Shown: positions 41,218 to 50,570 of the stretch, piece by piece | Numbering within the stretch: the stretch's first letter is position 1 | How the letters are laid out: each line of letters begins with the position of its first letter | Origin: Arthrobacter sp. EM1 | Lineage (GTDB): Bacteria > Actinomycetota > Actinomycetes > Actinomycetales > Micrococcaceae | Reading direction: 5' to 3' | DNA length: 64,000 nucleotides | Assembly: GCF_029964055.1 (NCBI RefSeq) | Contig: NZ_CP124836.1 | Location: 1,612,001-1,676,000 of the forward strand | Made by a program: the position numbers and the translations under genes | The notes under the pieces: generated by a model | Seen by the model: the letters and a program-made list of their open reading frames with translations, nothing else | What the model was told of the DNA's origin: nothing | Database searches by the model: none

Positions 41218-43881
41218 GTGACTTCTCCAGCCGCTCCGCTGCCCGCTGCTCCCGGCCCCTTCAATCTGGGAGTCATCGGGGCCGGCTTGGCATTCGCACA
41301 CTCGCTCGGTGAGCTGGCCCGGGCGCTGCAGGGCGGGGGGCCCGGCGCCGCTGCTGTGGTGCAGGCGCCGCCGGGCACGGGCAAAACAACCCTGGTGCCG
41401 CCCTTGCTGGCCAACCTGGAGCTGGGCGCTGCCTGGCGGCCCGGCCCCGGGCCCGCCCCGGGCATCATCGTGACCCAACCCCGGCGCGTCGCCGCCCGGT
41501 CCGCGGCGAGGCGACTGGCGGCTCTGGACGGCAGCCGGGTTGGGGACCGCATCGGATACACAGTCCGCGGGGAACGGCAGACGAGTCCGGGCACCCTGAT
41601 CGAATTTGTCACCCCGGGCATCCTGCTGAACCGGCTGCTCGCGGATCCTGGACTGGAAGGTGCCAGCGCCGTCATTTTGGACGAGGTGCATGAACGCGGC
41701 CTCGAAACCGACTTGTTGCTCGGTATGCTCACGGAAGTGCGCCAGCTCCGGGGCGACCTCGGACTCGTCGCGATGTCCGCCACCCTGGACGCGCCCCGCT
41801 TCGCCGCCCTGATCGGTTCGGCGGGTCATTCCGGAAACCACGACGGCGGCTTGCCGTCACCGGTGGTTGACTGCCCGTCCGCACTGTATCCGCTCGAGGT
41901 GGACTGGGTGCCCGCCGCGGTGCCGCGTCTGGATGAACGCGGGGTCACGCGCGCGTTCCTTGACCACGTGGCGGACACCGCGGCATCGTCGCACTCCCAC
42001 GCACTCGCGGCGGGCCAGGACATGGACGCACTGGTGTTCGTGCCGGGAGCGTGGGAAGTGTCCTATGTTGCCGGCCGGCTCCGTGGCAGGACCGGTGCTG
42101 ACGTCCTTGAGTTGCACGGACAGATTGGACCCGCAGAACAGGACCGCGCCGTCTCCGGGCGGGAAACCGGCGGGCGCCCGCGGATCATCGTGTCGACGTC
42201 GCTCGCAGAATCCTCCTTGACCGTCCCGGGCGTCCGTCTGGTCATCGACTCAGGCCTGTCCCGCGAGCCCCGTCGGGATGTGGGCCGGGGGATGTCCGGC
42301 CTCGTGAACGTTTCCTGCTCCCGGGCCTCCGCCGAACAACGGGCCGGCCGGGCTGCGCGCCAAGGCCCCGGACGCGCGGTCCGTTGCTACGACCAAAAGA
42401 GCTACGGTGCAGCGCCGGCCCACCAGACGCCGGAGATCGCCGTCGCGGACCTCACCGCCTCCGCCCTGATCCTGGCCTGCTGGGGTTCGCCTGGCGGCCG
42501 CGGCCTGTCCCTGCCCGACGCCCCTCCGCAGGCTGCGATGGACGAGGCCGTCGAGGTGCTGCGCGAACTCGGCGCGGTGGCCCCGGACGGCCTCGCCACG
42601 AATCTCGGCAAGGAACTGGCAAGAGTTCCTGCCGATCCCCGGCTTGCCCGCGCCTTGCTGGACGGCGGGGCCGTCGTCGGAATCCGTGCCGCCGCGGAAG
42701 CCGTCGCCGTCGTCGCCGGGGACCAGCGTGCCCCCGGCGCCGACCTGCCGCGGCTGGTAGCCGCGCTGCGCGCTGGCCGGGAACCAGCATCCCGGCGCTG
42801 GCTGGAGGATGTCCGGCGGATGGAGTCGGTCGCTCGCCAGAAGAAGTTCGGCGCCACAACCCTGCCGCAGGCGGCGGTAAGCGCCACTGAATCAGTCGGC
42901 TTCGTCGTTGCCCTCGCGTTCCCGGACCGCGTCGCTCGGCGGGTCGCCGGTGACGGCCCGGAGCGCTACCTGCTCAGCTCCGGGACGCGGGCCGGTCTCC
43001 CCACCGGAAGTTCCCTGGCCGGTCACGAATGGCTCGCTGTCGCCGAAGTTTCCCGGGCCCAGGGACGCGATGCGGCCGGCACCGGAGCCGTCATCCGTTC
43101 CGCTGCGCCGCTGACGGCGGACACGGCGGAGGCCGCAGCCCGGCACCTCCTCACCGAGAGCGTGGAAGCACGGTTCAAGCAAGGCAGGGTCACCGCCCGC
43201 AAGGACCGCCGGCTGGGCGCGATCGTCCTGTCCTCCACTCCCGTGCGTCCCTCTGTTGCTGAAGGGCGCACAGCCGTGGCCCGGGAGCTGGAAAAGGAAG
43301 GACTTGGAACCATTGGATGGTCGACGGCGGCGGACGCACTCCGCCGCCGTCTCGCCCTGCTCCACCGGGAACTGGGTGGGCCTTGGCCGGATGTTTCCGA
43401 GCCGGCGCTGCTGGCCCGGCTCGAGGAGTGGCTGGCGCCGGAGCTTGAGGCGCTGGCCGGCGGCGCCGCCACGAGCGGGATCGAGCTGACGGAGCCGCTG
43501 CGGCGCCTGCTGCCATGGCCCGAGGCCTCCCGTCTAGGGGAACTCGTTCCCGAACGCCTTGAGGTGCCGAGCGGTTCGTGGGTCAGGATCGACTACCCCG
43601 CTGATGGGGACGGCAGTGGCCGCCCCGTCGTCGCCGTCAAACTCCAGGAGTGCTTCGGCTGGGACCGGACGCCGCGGCTGGTGGGCGGCCGGGTACCCGT
43701 GCTCTTCCATCTGCTGTCGCCCGCCCGGCGGCCGTTGGCTGTTACCGATGATCTCGCCTCGTTCTGGTCCGGGCCCTACGCACAGGTCCGTGCCGAGATG
43801 CGCGGACGCTACCCCAGGCATCCCTGGCCGGTGGATCCTTGGACGGCGCCGGCGACCTCACGGACCAAAAACCGGAGCTGA
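41218..43881 (+). CDS. hrpB: ATP-dependent helicase HrpB
   Basis: This 887-aa DEAH-type helicase has motif I at APPGTGKTT (about residue 53), motif II as DEVHERG, motif III SAT, the C-terminal helicase motif QRAGRAARQGPGR, the HA2 region, and a C-terminal HrpB-specific domain (LQECFGWDRTPRLVGGRVPVLFHLLSPARRPLAVT). It is thought to act on RNA. The first 45 residues are longer than in many homologues. The GTG at 41218 is used; the ribosome site is weak. Confidence 0.93.
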   Translation: MTSPAAPLPAAPGPFNLGVIGAGLAFAHSLGELARALQGGGPGAAAVVQAPPGTGKTTLVPPLLANLELGAAWRPGPGPAPGIIVTQPRRVAARSAARRLAALDGSRVGDRIGYTVRGERQTSPGTLIEFVTPGILLNRLLADPGLEGASAVILDEVHERGLETDLLLGMLTEVRQLRGDLGLVAMSATLDAPRFAALIGSAGHSGNHDGGLPSPVVDCPSALYPLEVDWVPAAVPRLDERGVTRAFLDHVADTAASSHSHALAAGQDMDALVFVPGAWEVSYVAGRLRGRTGADVLELHGQIGPAEQDRAVSGRETGGRPRIIVSTSLAESSLTVPGVRLVIDSGLSREPRRDVGRGMSGLVNVSCSRASAEQRAGRAARQGPGRAVRCYDQKSYGAAPAHQTPEIAVADLTASALILACWGSPGGRGLSLPDAPPQAAMDEAVEVLRELGAVAPDGLATNLGKELARVPADPRLARALLDGGAVVGIRAAAEAVAVVAGDQRAPGADLPRLVAALRAGREPASRRWLEDVRRMESVARQKKFGATTLPQAAVSATESVGFVVALAFPDRVARRVAGDGPERYLLSSGTRAGLPTGSSLAGHEWLAVAEVSRAQGRDAAGTGAVIRSAAPLTADTAEAAARHLLTESVEARFKQGRVTARKDRRLGAIVLSSTPVRPSVAEGRTAVARELEKEGLGTIGWSTAADALRRRLALLHRELGGPWPDVSEPALLARLEEWLAPELEALAGGAATSGIELTEPLRRLLPWPEASRLGELVPERLEVPSGSWVRIDYPADGDGSGRPVVAVKLQECFGWDRTPRLVGGRVPVLFHLLSPARRPLAVTDDLASFWSGPYAQVRAEMRGRYPRHPWPVDPWTAPATSRTKNRS

Positions 43882-44075
43882 GGAACGGGCTGTCCCATGC
43901 AGGGTCAGGAGTGGGTGGCTTCCTCGGCGAGGGCGGAGCGGTGCGGGAGGGGCGGCCGGCACTGTAGACGCACGAACACCACAGCGGCGAACCCTTGGGA
44001 ACGAACCACATCGTCACCAGTTGGCTTTGGCCGGTAGTCCGCCCGACCGTGGCACCCGATCCGTTGCTGACGGGG

Positions 44076-45029
44076 TCAACGGTTTCGGTAGTAGTCTCTC
44101 CAGATCAGGCGGTGCACGGGTACCTGCCGCGGCAGCGACCTCAGGCCGGGAATGAACGGCAGTGCGGCCAGCAACGCGGTCAACACGAGCATTGTGACCA
44201 CAACAAGGGCATCGGCATTAGGCGAGGACTTGAATGGTTCCACCTGATAGAGGAGCGAGAAAAGCCACAGCCAGGACTGCCCGGGCGTGTCGCCGGTCTC
44301 GTTCATGACGCCCCACTGGTCCCCGGTGAGGTGTTGGCTGGCCGCAAGGTCCGGGAAATAGGTGCCGTCGCCGAGAAACAGCAGGCTGCGGGTGTAGTCC
44401 ATGTTGTAGAAGTTGCCGCCACCTTCCAGCACGCCGTCCAGATTGCCGTTCCGTGCCATGTCCAGCAGCGCGCCGGTCAGCGCAGGAACCGGGCCGTAGT
44501 CGCCCGCGGCTACGCTGGCCGGGGCGTTGTCCGGGGCGGCGTCGAGGGCATCGGAATAGGCGGCTGTCCAGTCGGAGCGTTGCTGATCCGTGGCGGCAGT
44601 CCAATCGGCTACGGCGGCCGGCGGAGAGGGCAACGTCTCCAGCGGCGCAATCACGAAGTCATTCGCTGTATCCACCCGAATGCGGACGCCCGAGAGGCTT
44701 TGCAGGTCGATGGGACCGATTTTCTGCGCTGCATCCGGAGTCGCGTTGTACGGCGGCCCGTACCCTGCGGTGTCGCTGGTGCTGCCAAGTTCCTTTGCGG
44801 CGGTGGCGACGAAATCAGCCGGGGCGGCAATCGCCCACCCCTTGAGACTGACACTGGGCTCATCAGGTGACCCGAAGATGGCGGACACCCCGAGCACAAG
44901 AAGGCCAACCACGACAACGCCGATGGTCAGTTCCTTGACGAGATCGTACTCGCGGACGCTGCCCGTCCAGGGCCGACTGGCGATGTTGTTCGCCTTACGC
45001 CAGGAGGTGCTGTTGTTCTGCCTCGTCAC
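44076..45029 (-). CDS. Membrane protein of a cytochrome b module, with a subunit-IV-like C-terminus
   Basis: The 317-aa protein has one N-terminal helix (about 33-53), a 190-residue extracytoplasmic domain without a haem motif or iron-sulfur cysteines, and C-terminal hydrophobic segments (WLWLFSLLYQVEPFKSSPNADALVVVTMLVLTALLA...). That last stretch resembles the region after the PEWY motif of cytochrome b subunit IV, but PEWY itself is absent. The GTG start overlaps the cytochrome b stop (GTGA). It presumably completes a membrane electron-transfer complex with the preceding two genes. Confidence 0.65.
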   Translation of the reverse strand: MTRQNNSTSWRKANNIASRPWTGSVREYDLVKELTIGVVVVGLLVLGVSAIFGSPDEPSVSLKGWAIAAPADFVATAAKELGSTSDTAGYGPPYNATPDAAQKIGPIDLQSLSGVRIRVDTANDFVIAPLETLPSPPAAVADWTAATDQQRSDWTAAYSDALDAAPDNAPASVAAGDYGPVPALTGALLDMARNGNLDGVLEGGGNFYNMDYTRSLLFLGDGTYFPDLAASQHLTGDQWGVMNETGDTPGQSWLWLFSLLYQVEPFKSSPNADALVVVTMLVLTALLAALPFIPGLRSLPRQVPVHRLIWRDYYRNR

Positions 45030-45748
45030 CGCGCGACGTCCTTGGTCTTGGTGGACTCCGGAGGTTCAGTGGGCTCCGGGCTGTTGTGCATCAATTGGGC
45101 GTCGCCCTCGCCTGCCTCCAGCGGGGGTGTTACACCGTGCACCCGGACCAGGAGGACGTGCAGAATAACGATGGCCCCGACGGCCAGGGGAAGCAGGGTG
45201 ATGTGCCAGACGAAGATCTGCCCGAGGTTGGCCACATTAAACCAGGCGCCCACCCCGACGGCGTTCAACGCGTCCTTGGCTTCGAAAGCGATCCACTGGG
45301 AATCGAAGTTCGTCTGAAGCAGATACCCGGTAAAGGCAGCGACGATGGAAACGACAAAGGCGACTACTCCGGTAATCCAGGTCAGGACCCGGCCTCCGCG
45401 CCAGGCCGCCATCCAGAATTTCAGCCACAGGTGCACCACCATAAAGATGAAGAACAGTTCCACGCTCCACAGATGGGTGCTGTTGACGAAGCCGCCCAAT
45501 GCGGACACGTGATACCAGTGGGGCCCGTTGAATCCCAGCACGACGCCGGAAATGATGATCCACAGCAGCGAAGCTATTGCCCCCATGCCGAACACATAGG
45601 CCCACGACATCACATAGCTGGGCTGGTCCTCGGGCAACAGCTTCTCCGGCGGAAGCTTCCCAAGCAGCCACCGGCGGGCCCGTCCGGTCCAGGTATGAGC
45701 CTCGCGTTCCTCCGGCAAACCGTGCGCCGTTGTGGCCCGGGCAGTCAT
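45026..45748 (-). CDS. Cytochrome b N-terminal domain protein (b6 type)
   Basis: This 240-aa protein contains four membrane helices with the two pairs of haem-ligand histidines: HLWSVELFFIFMVVH with spacing x13, and HITLLPLAVGAIVILH with spacing x14. The x14 spacing is that of cytochrome b6 rather than mitochondrial cytochrome b. It should bind two b-haems and exchange electrons with quinone. The ATG overlaps the stop of the small membrane ORF before it. No Rieske or c-type cytochrome gene adjoins. Confidence 0.88.
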   Translation of the reverse strand: MTARATTAHGLPEEREAHTWTGRARRWLLGKLPPEKLLPEDQPSYVMSWAYVFGMGAIASLLWIIISGVVLGFNGPHWYHVSALGGFVNSTHLWSVELFFIFMVVHLWLKFWMAAWRGGRVLTWITGVVAFVVSIVAAFTGYLLQTNFDSQWIAFEAKDALNAVGVGAWFNVANLGQIFVWHITLLPLAVGAIVILHVLLVRVHGVTPPLEAGEGDAQLMHNSPEPTEPPESTKTKDVAR

Positions 45749-45912
45749 TTGCGCCGATTCCCGCCGGGAAAGGGTAGGACGAGGGCAACGACGAACAAGA
45801 TGATCATTACGATGATCACGACCAGGTTTCCTGACTGAATAGTAAAGCCATCCCAGCCAAAATAGGTTCCAACCCCTAGCGTGCCAACGCCTGCGGCCAG
45901 CCATCCGGTCAT
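45745..45912 (-). CDS. Small single-helix protein leading the cytochrome b module
   Basis: This 55-codon ORF (MTGWLAAGVGTLGVGTYFGW, then LVVIIVMIILFVVALVLPFP, ending GNRRK) encodes one strong membrane helix with a positive C-terminus. Its stop overlaps the cytochrome b start by four bases (ATGA), so it is translated with the complex. It is probably a small subunit or assembly factor. The ribosome site is weak (GAG about eight bases before the ATG). Confidence 0.62.
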   Translation of the reverse strand: MTGWLAAGVGTLGVGTYFGWDGFTIQSGNLVVIIVMIILFVVALVLPFPGGNRRK

Positions 45913-46109
45913 TGGATGCTCGATTCTCTATCTGTTTCGGATCCCGCATTAACGCAACCACGGGCAAAAATCCGTAGCTAGAGTCTTTCGCCTCCAGTGA
46001 TCCCGAATGTCCGCAGCACCAAGTGCCACATGAAATGCGGAAACTACAGGCCACTGCGGCCATCCGTTCGCCTCTTCAGTTGTCCTGGGTCCGGGGGTAG
46101 GTTGTCCCC

Positions 46110-47132
46110 ATGGCCAAGGAAGAAGCCACCATCACAGTCAGCCGCCCCGACGGCGATCGGGACATACGGATTTCGAGTCCCGGCAGGGTGCTGTGGCCGC
46201 AGCTCGGGCTTACCAAACTGGACCTCGCCCGGTACATTGTCGACGTCGGGGAGGCTTTCCTGGCCGCAAACGGCGGCCGCCCCCTCACACTCCAGCGGTT
46301 CGGCGGCACTATCGACGGCGAGCAGTTCTTCTCGAAGAACCCGCCCAGGGGCGCCCCGGATTTTGTCGGCTCTGTGACGGTGGTGTATCCGAGCGGACGA
46401 TCACATCCCCAGCTTGTGCTCGATGAGGTTTCCGCTGCAGTCTGGGCCGTGCAGATGAATACTGTGGTCTTCCACCCCTGGGCTTCCCGGGCCGGCAATC
46501 CGGACAACCCGGACCAGCTCAGGATCGACCTCGACCCACAGCCGGGCACCGGATTCGATGACGCTATTCCCGCCGCGCAGGAACTGCGTACCGTGTTGTC
46601 TGAGGCCGGGCTGGATGCCTTCATCAAGACCTCCGGCAATCGGGGACTCCATGTCTTCTCGCCGATTGAACCCAGCAGGGAGTTCCTTGAGGTGCGTCAC
46701 GCCGTGATCGCTGCCGCCCGTGAACTGGAGCGGCGTATGCCGGAGAAGGTCACCACCGCATGGTGGAAAGAAGAGCGCGGCGCTCGGATCTTCGTGGACT
46801 TCAACCAGGCGAACCGCGACCGCACCATGGCCGGGGCCTACAGCCCGCGGGCAATCCCCGGGGCGACCGTTTCCTGCCCGATCAGCTGGGCGGACCTCGA
46901 GCACGTCAGCGCCCAGGACTTCACCATCGCCACCGTGCCGGGACGGCTCAGGGCCACCGGAGACCCGTGGGCGGATATGCACGCGAAGCCGGGCACCATC
47001 GACGTTCTGCTCCAGTGGTGGGAACGTGACCTGGCGGCAGGGCTGGGGGAGCTGCCCTTCCCGCCGGATTTTCCCAAGATGCCCGGCGAACCGATGCGGG
47101 TGCAGCCCAGCCGGGCCAGGAACAAGGAGTAA
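46110..47132 (+). CDS. Stand-alone LigD-type DNA polymerase/primase domain protein
   Basis: The 340-aa product is the primase-polymerase domain of bacterial NHEJ ligase D (LRIDLDPQPG metal-binding acidic motif, FIKTSGNRGLHVFSPI, FVDFNQANRDRTMAGAYSPR). It adds nucleotides, often ribonucleotides, at broken DNA ends. The ligase and nuclease domains of full LigD are absent, as is common in Arthrobacter-type genomes where they are separate genes. GGGGGTAGG precedes the ATG. Confidence 0.92.
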   Translation: MAKEEATITVSRPDGDRDIRISSPGRVLWPQLGLTKLDLARYIVDVGEAFLAANGGRPLTLQRFGGTIDGEQFFSKNPPRGAPDFVGSVTVVYPSGRSHPQLVLDEVSAAVWAVQMNTVVFHPWASRAGNPDNPDQLRIDLDPQPGTGFDDAIPAAQELRTVLSEAGLDAFIKTSGNRGLHVFSPIEPSREFLEVRHAVIAAARELERRMPEKVTTAWWKEERGARIFVDFNQANRDRTMAGAYSPRAIPGATVSCPISWADLEHVSAQDFTIATVPGRLRATGDPWADMHAKPGTIDVLLQWWERDLAAGLGELPFPPDFPKMPGEPMRVQPSRARNKE

Positions 47133-47408
47133 CGGCTCAGATACCCCGCATCCCTCGGCCGGTGAACCCGCCAAGCCGACGCAACCGGTCGTCATCAAGG
47201 CCCCGCTTCCGGAGGCGGTCCGGTCCCGCAGGACGCTGGGCTGAGGGGTAGCCGATATCGGGGCAGAACGCCGCGCCGGGAACACACTCGGCCCACCGGA
47301 AGGACAAGGCCGCCGCTACCGGGACGGCGTCAGGGCCATCCGGCCCCTGTCCGGCCGTGGCGCGCCGAATTAGATTGGAAGTGGAACGTCGTGCTGGAAG
47401 GGACCAAG

Positions 47409-48695
47409 ATGATGGCGAAGCGAACCGGGGTGGCAGCGCGGCTGGCCGAAGTGCTGGCCATCGTCTTGGGCACGGCCGAGATCCCGTTGCGGCTGAAGGC
47501 ATGGGACGGCTCGGAGGCGGGTCCGGTCGGCGCCCCGGTCGTCGAGTTCCGCACGCGGCGGGCCCTGCGACGAATGTTGTGGTCCCCGGGCCAGCTCGGA
47601 CTCAGCCGCGCGTATATTTCCGGTGACATCGACGCGCCGGGTAACGTCTTCGCCAGCTTCGGCGCCCTCAGCTCCGCCGGTAAGTTTGCGGAGCCCGGAC
47701 CTTTCCGCCCGCTGACGGTCCGGGAGTTTGGGACGATTCTCAAAAACGCCGCCCTGCTTGGCGCCCTGGGGCCGAACCCGGCGCCGCCCCCGGAAGAGGC
47801 AAAGACCGTGCGCGCCGGCCGGCGGCACACCCGCAAGCGTGACGCTGCGGCGATCTCCCATCACTACGACGTCGGCAATGACTTTTACGCTCTGGTTCTG
47901 GGCCCGTCGTTGGTATATTCCTGCGCGGTGTGGCAGGACGGGAACACCGGGCTGGAAGCGGCGCAGGACGCCAAGCTGGGACTGGTCTGCCGGAAGCTGG
48001 GACTGCGCCCGGGTATGCGCGTGTTGGATGTCGGTTGCGGTTGGGGGAGCTTTGCCCTGCACGCGGCCGAGAACTACGGGGTCGAGGTCGTAGGCGTCAC
48101 GCTCTCGCGTGAACAGGCGGCCATGGCAGCCAAGCGGGTGGCAGACGCCGGTTTGACGGACCGGGTGGCCATCCGGGTCCAGGACTATCGCGACGTAGAC
48201 GACGGGCCCTTTGACGCGATCAGCTCCATCGGTATGTCTGAGCACGTGGGCCGCGAGCAGATGGCCGGCTATGTTGCCAAGCTGCACGGGCTGCTCCGGC
48301 CGGGCGGCCGGCTGCTCAACCACGCCATCTCCTGGAACGCCGGCCCCACCGCGCCGGATCCGGACTCGTTCATCCCACGCTACGTGTTCCCGGACGGTGA
48401 GATGCTCGGCCTCGCGGAGATGGTTGGAGCCCTCGAGTCCGGCGGACTCGAGGTCCTCGACGTCGAAGCCCTGCGCCGGCACTATGCGCTGACACTCCGG
48501 GCCTGGGTGCAGAACCTCGAGGATCACTGGGGTCAGGCCACGCAACTCGCAGGCGAAGGCCGGTCCCGGGTGTGGCGGCTCTACATGGCCGCCAGCGCAC
48601 TGGGCTTCGAAGCCGGAATCACCGGCGTTAACCAGGTACTGGTGCAGCGGCCCGGCGGCGCCGAGCCGCCGCTTCGCCGGACCGCGTGGCTCTGA
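47409..48695 (+). CDS. Cyclopropane-fatty-acyl-phospholipid synthase family methyltransferase
   Basis: The 428-aa protein has the family's N-terminal domain and a SAM-dependent methyltransferase core (SHHYDVGNDFYALVLGPSLVYSCAVW, VLDVGCGWGSFALHAAE, GVTLSREQ, ISSIGMSEHVG). It transfers a methyl or methylene group to unsaturated acyl chains of membrane lipids. AAGGGA lies five bases before the ATG at 47409; a GTG 18 bases earlier is also in frame. The 47133-47408 gap shows nothing else clear. Confidence 0.9.
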   Translation: MMAKRTGVAARLAEVLAIVLGTAEIPLRLKAWDGSEAGPVGAPVVEFRTRRALRRMLWSPGQLGLSRAYISGDIDAPGNVFASFGALSSAGKFAEPGPFRPLTVREFGTILKNAALLGALGPNPAPPPEEAKTVRAGRRHTRKRDAAAISHHYDVGNDFYALVLGPSLVYSCAVWQDGNTGLEAAQDAKLGLVCRKLGLRPGMRVLDVGCGWGSFALHAAENYGVEVVGVTLSREQAAMAAKRVADAGLTDRVAIRVQDYRDVDDGPFDAISSIGMSEHVGREQMAGYVAKLHGLLRPGGRLLNHAISWNAGPTAPDPDSFIPRYVFPDGEMLGLAEMVGALESGGLEVLDVEALRRHYALTLRAWVQNLEDHWGQATQLAGEGRSRVWRLYMAASALGFEAGITGVNQVLVQRPGGAEPPLRRTAWL

Positions 48696-48708
48696 GCCTT
48701 CGCACGCC

Positions 48709-49380
48709 TCAGTTGGCCTGGTGGGCTGCGATGAAGTCCGCGGTGGGTCCGGCCAGTGCTGCCCCGACCTCGTCCGGGCCGCGTTTGGTTCCCGCGACAT
48801 CGAAACTGTGGCCGCCGCCATCGCGCCACTGAAGCACCGCCGACGGGCCAATCCCGGCCACCACCGCCGCCAACAGCTCGGGCGTGGCAAACGGGTCACG
48901 GGTGCCCTGCAGGAAGAGCATCGGAAGGCCCAGCCCGTAGAGGTGTTCATCCCGGAGTTTTTCCGGCTTTCCCGGCGGATGGAGCGGGTAACCAAGGTAG
49001 ACGAGTCCTGCTGCGGGCATTCCGTCGGCAACCGCCATGGAGGCCATCCGTCCGCCGAAGGACTTGCCCGCTGCCCAGAGCGGCTCGCCCGCGGAGCGGG
49101 AAGCCGCCTCGGTCATGGCCGCGCGCCAGGCCGCCATGGCCGCCGGCGGCCGGTCGGGGAACGCCCGGCCAGCCTCCCGGGAGGGGAAGTTAAAACGAAG
49201 TGTGGCTATGGACAGCTGGTTCAGGGCGCGGGCAAAGCCGGTGAGGAACGGATGCTCCATGCCGGCCCCGGCCCCGTGGGCGATAACCAGTGTGGCACTC
49301 GGATTCTCGGGGCGGGCATAAAGGCCCGAAACGGAGGATCCTCCCACAGGGATGGCGACGGGGAACTCGGTGACGGTCAT
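48709..49380 (-). CDS. Alpha/beta hydrolase (KANL3/Tex30-like)
   Basis: This 223-aa single-domain hydrolase has an oxyanion region (VIAHGAGAGMEHPF), a GKSFGG nucleophile elbow (Ser near residue 108), an acidic residue in QGTRDPFA and a histidine in GGHSFDV. The small size and motifs match the KANL3/Tex30 group annotated as dienelactone-hydrolase-like. The substrate is unknown. Confidence 0.83.
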   Translation of the reverse strand: MTVTEFPVAIPVGGSSVSGLYARPENPSATLVIAHGAGAGMEHPFLTGFARALNQLSIATLRFNFPSREAGRAFPDRPPAAMAAWRAAMTEAASRSAGEPLWAAGKSFGGRMASMAVADGMPAAGLVYLGYPLHPPGKPEKLRDEHLYGLGLPMLFLQGTRDPFATPELLAAVVAGIGPSAVLQWRDGGGHSFDVAGTKRGPDEVGAALAGPTADFIAAHQAN

Positions 49381-49450
49381 AACTCCATCATGACGGCTGC
49401 AACGCCGCGGACTACTTCGGCAGGCGCGGCTCGGTCGCTACGCTGTTGTT

Positions 49451-50449
49451 ATGAGCAATACCGAGGTGGCGCCGGAGGAGATTATTTGTGCTGAGGACGT
49501 CGGCTGCGCCGGGGTGGAGATTCTCGTTCCGCGCCGGGTCCCGCTGGGCGGTCCGCGGGCCATGGACGTACGAAGGACACTGCCGCAACGGCGCAGGAGC
49601 CTCATCGGCGCGTGGTGCTTTCTGGACCACTACGGCCCGGACCGGGTTGGCGGGTCCGGGGGCATGCGCGTGCCGCGCCATCCGCATACCGGGTTGCAGA
49701 CGGTCAGCTGGCTGTTCACCGGTGAGATTGAGCACCGCGACTCGGCCGGATTCCACGCGGCCGTGCGTCCCGGCGAGGTTAACCTTATGACTGCAGGTCG
49801 CGGTATCAGCCATTCCGAGTTCTCCACTCCCGCAACGGATGTCCTGCACGGCGCGCAGCTGTGGGTGGCGCTGCCGGACAGGGAACGCGGGATGGAGCCG
49901 ACTTTTGAGCACTACCGCCCCGAACCACTGACCGGACCCGGCTGGATGATGCGGGTCTTTCTGGGATCCATCGCGGGAACAACATCGCCGGTCACCACCC
50001 ACACCCCGCTGCTCGGCGCCGAGATCGTGCTGGACGCCGGAACCAGTCTCAGCCTGGACACCGATCCAACCTTCGAATATGGCCTGTTGGTGGACGCTGG
50101 AACCCTCATCCTGGACGGGCGCCCGGTCCTGCAGGACCACCTCGCCTTCGTGCCGGTCGGACGGACGTCCCTGACGCTGGTGGCCGGAGACGAACCGCTG
50201 CGTCTGCTCCTGATCGGCGGTGAACCGTTGGGCGAGCAGATCGTGATGTGGTGGAACTTCGTGGGCCGCAACCATGAAGAAATCGTCGAGTACCGCTCGC
50301 AGTGGCAGACGGAGATCGGCGCCGGGGATCCAGCTGCTGCCACGGGGACGGACCCGGCCGCACCACGGTTCGGCACGTTCCCCAACGGGGAACCGGCACC
50401 GCTGCCGGCCCCTGCGCTCCCGAACGCCAGACTCCGCCCCCGGGACTAA
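49451..50449 (+). CDS. Pirin family protein
   Basis: The 332-aa bicupin protein has the pirin metal site in the N-terminal cupin (PRHPHTGLQTVSWLFTGEIEHRDS, then GEVNLMTAGRGISHSEFS) and the pirin C-terminal domain. Some bacterial pirins show quercetinase activity, others bind partner enzymes; the role here is unknown. The ATG at 49451 is 70 bp from the divergent hydrolase gene. Confidence 0.9.
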   Translation: MSNTEVAPEEIICAEDVGCAGVEILVPRRVPLGGPRAMDVRRTLPQRRRSLIGAWCFLDHYGPDRVGGSGGMRVPRHPHTGLQTVSWLFTGEIEHRDSAGFHAAVRPGEVNLMTAGRGISHSEFSTPATDVLHGAQLWVALPDRERGMEPTFEHYRPEPLTGPGWMMRVFLGSIAGTTSPVTTHTPLLGAEIVLDAGTSLSLDTDPTFEYGLLVDAGTLILDGRPVLQDHLAFVPVGRTSLTLVAGDEPLRLLLIGGEPLGEQIVMWWNFVGRNHEEIVEYRSQWQTEIGAGDPAAATGTDPAAPRFGTFPNGEPAPLPAPALPNARLRPRD

Positions 50450-50570
50450 GCCTCGTCGGTGCACAGCACAGCACAGCCCGGCCCCCGCCACAGCAGTGCG
50501 TAGCCGCGGCCTGCCGTGCACTGAACCGGGACTGGACGGCCGGTTCAAAACCAGGCTGCGGGCTGCGTCC

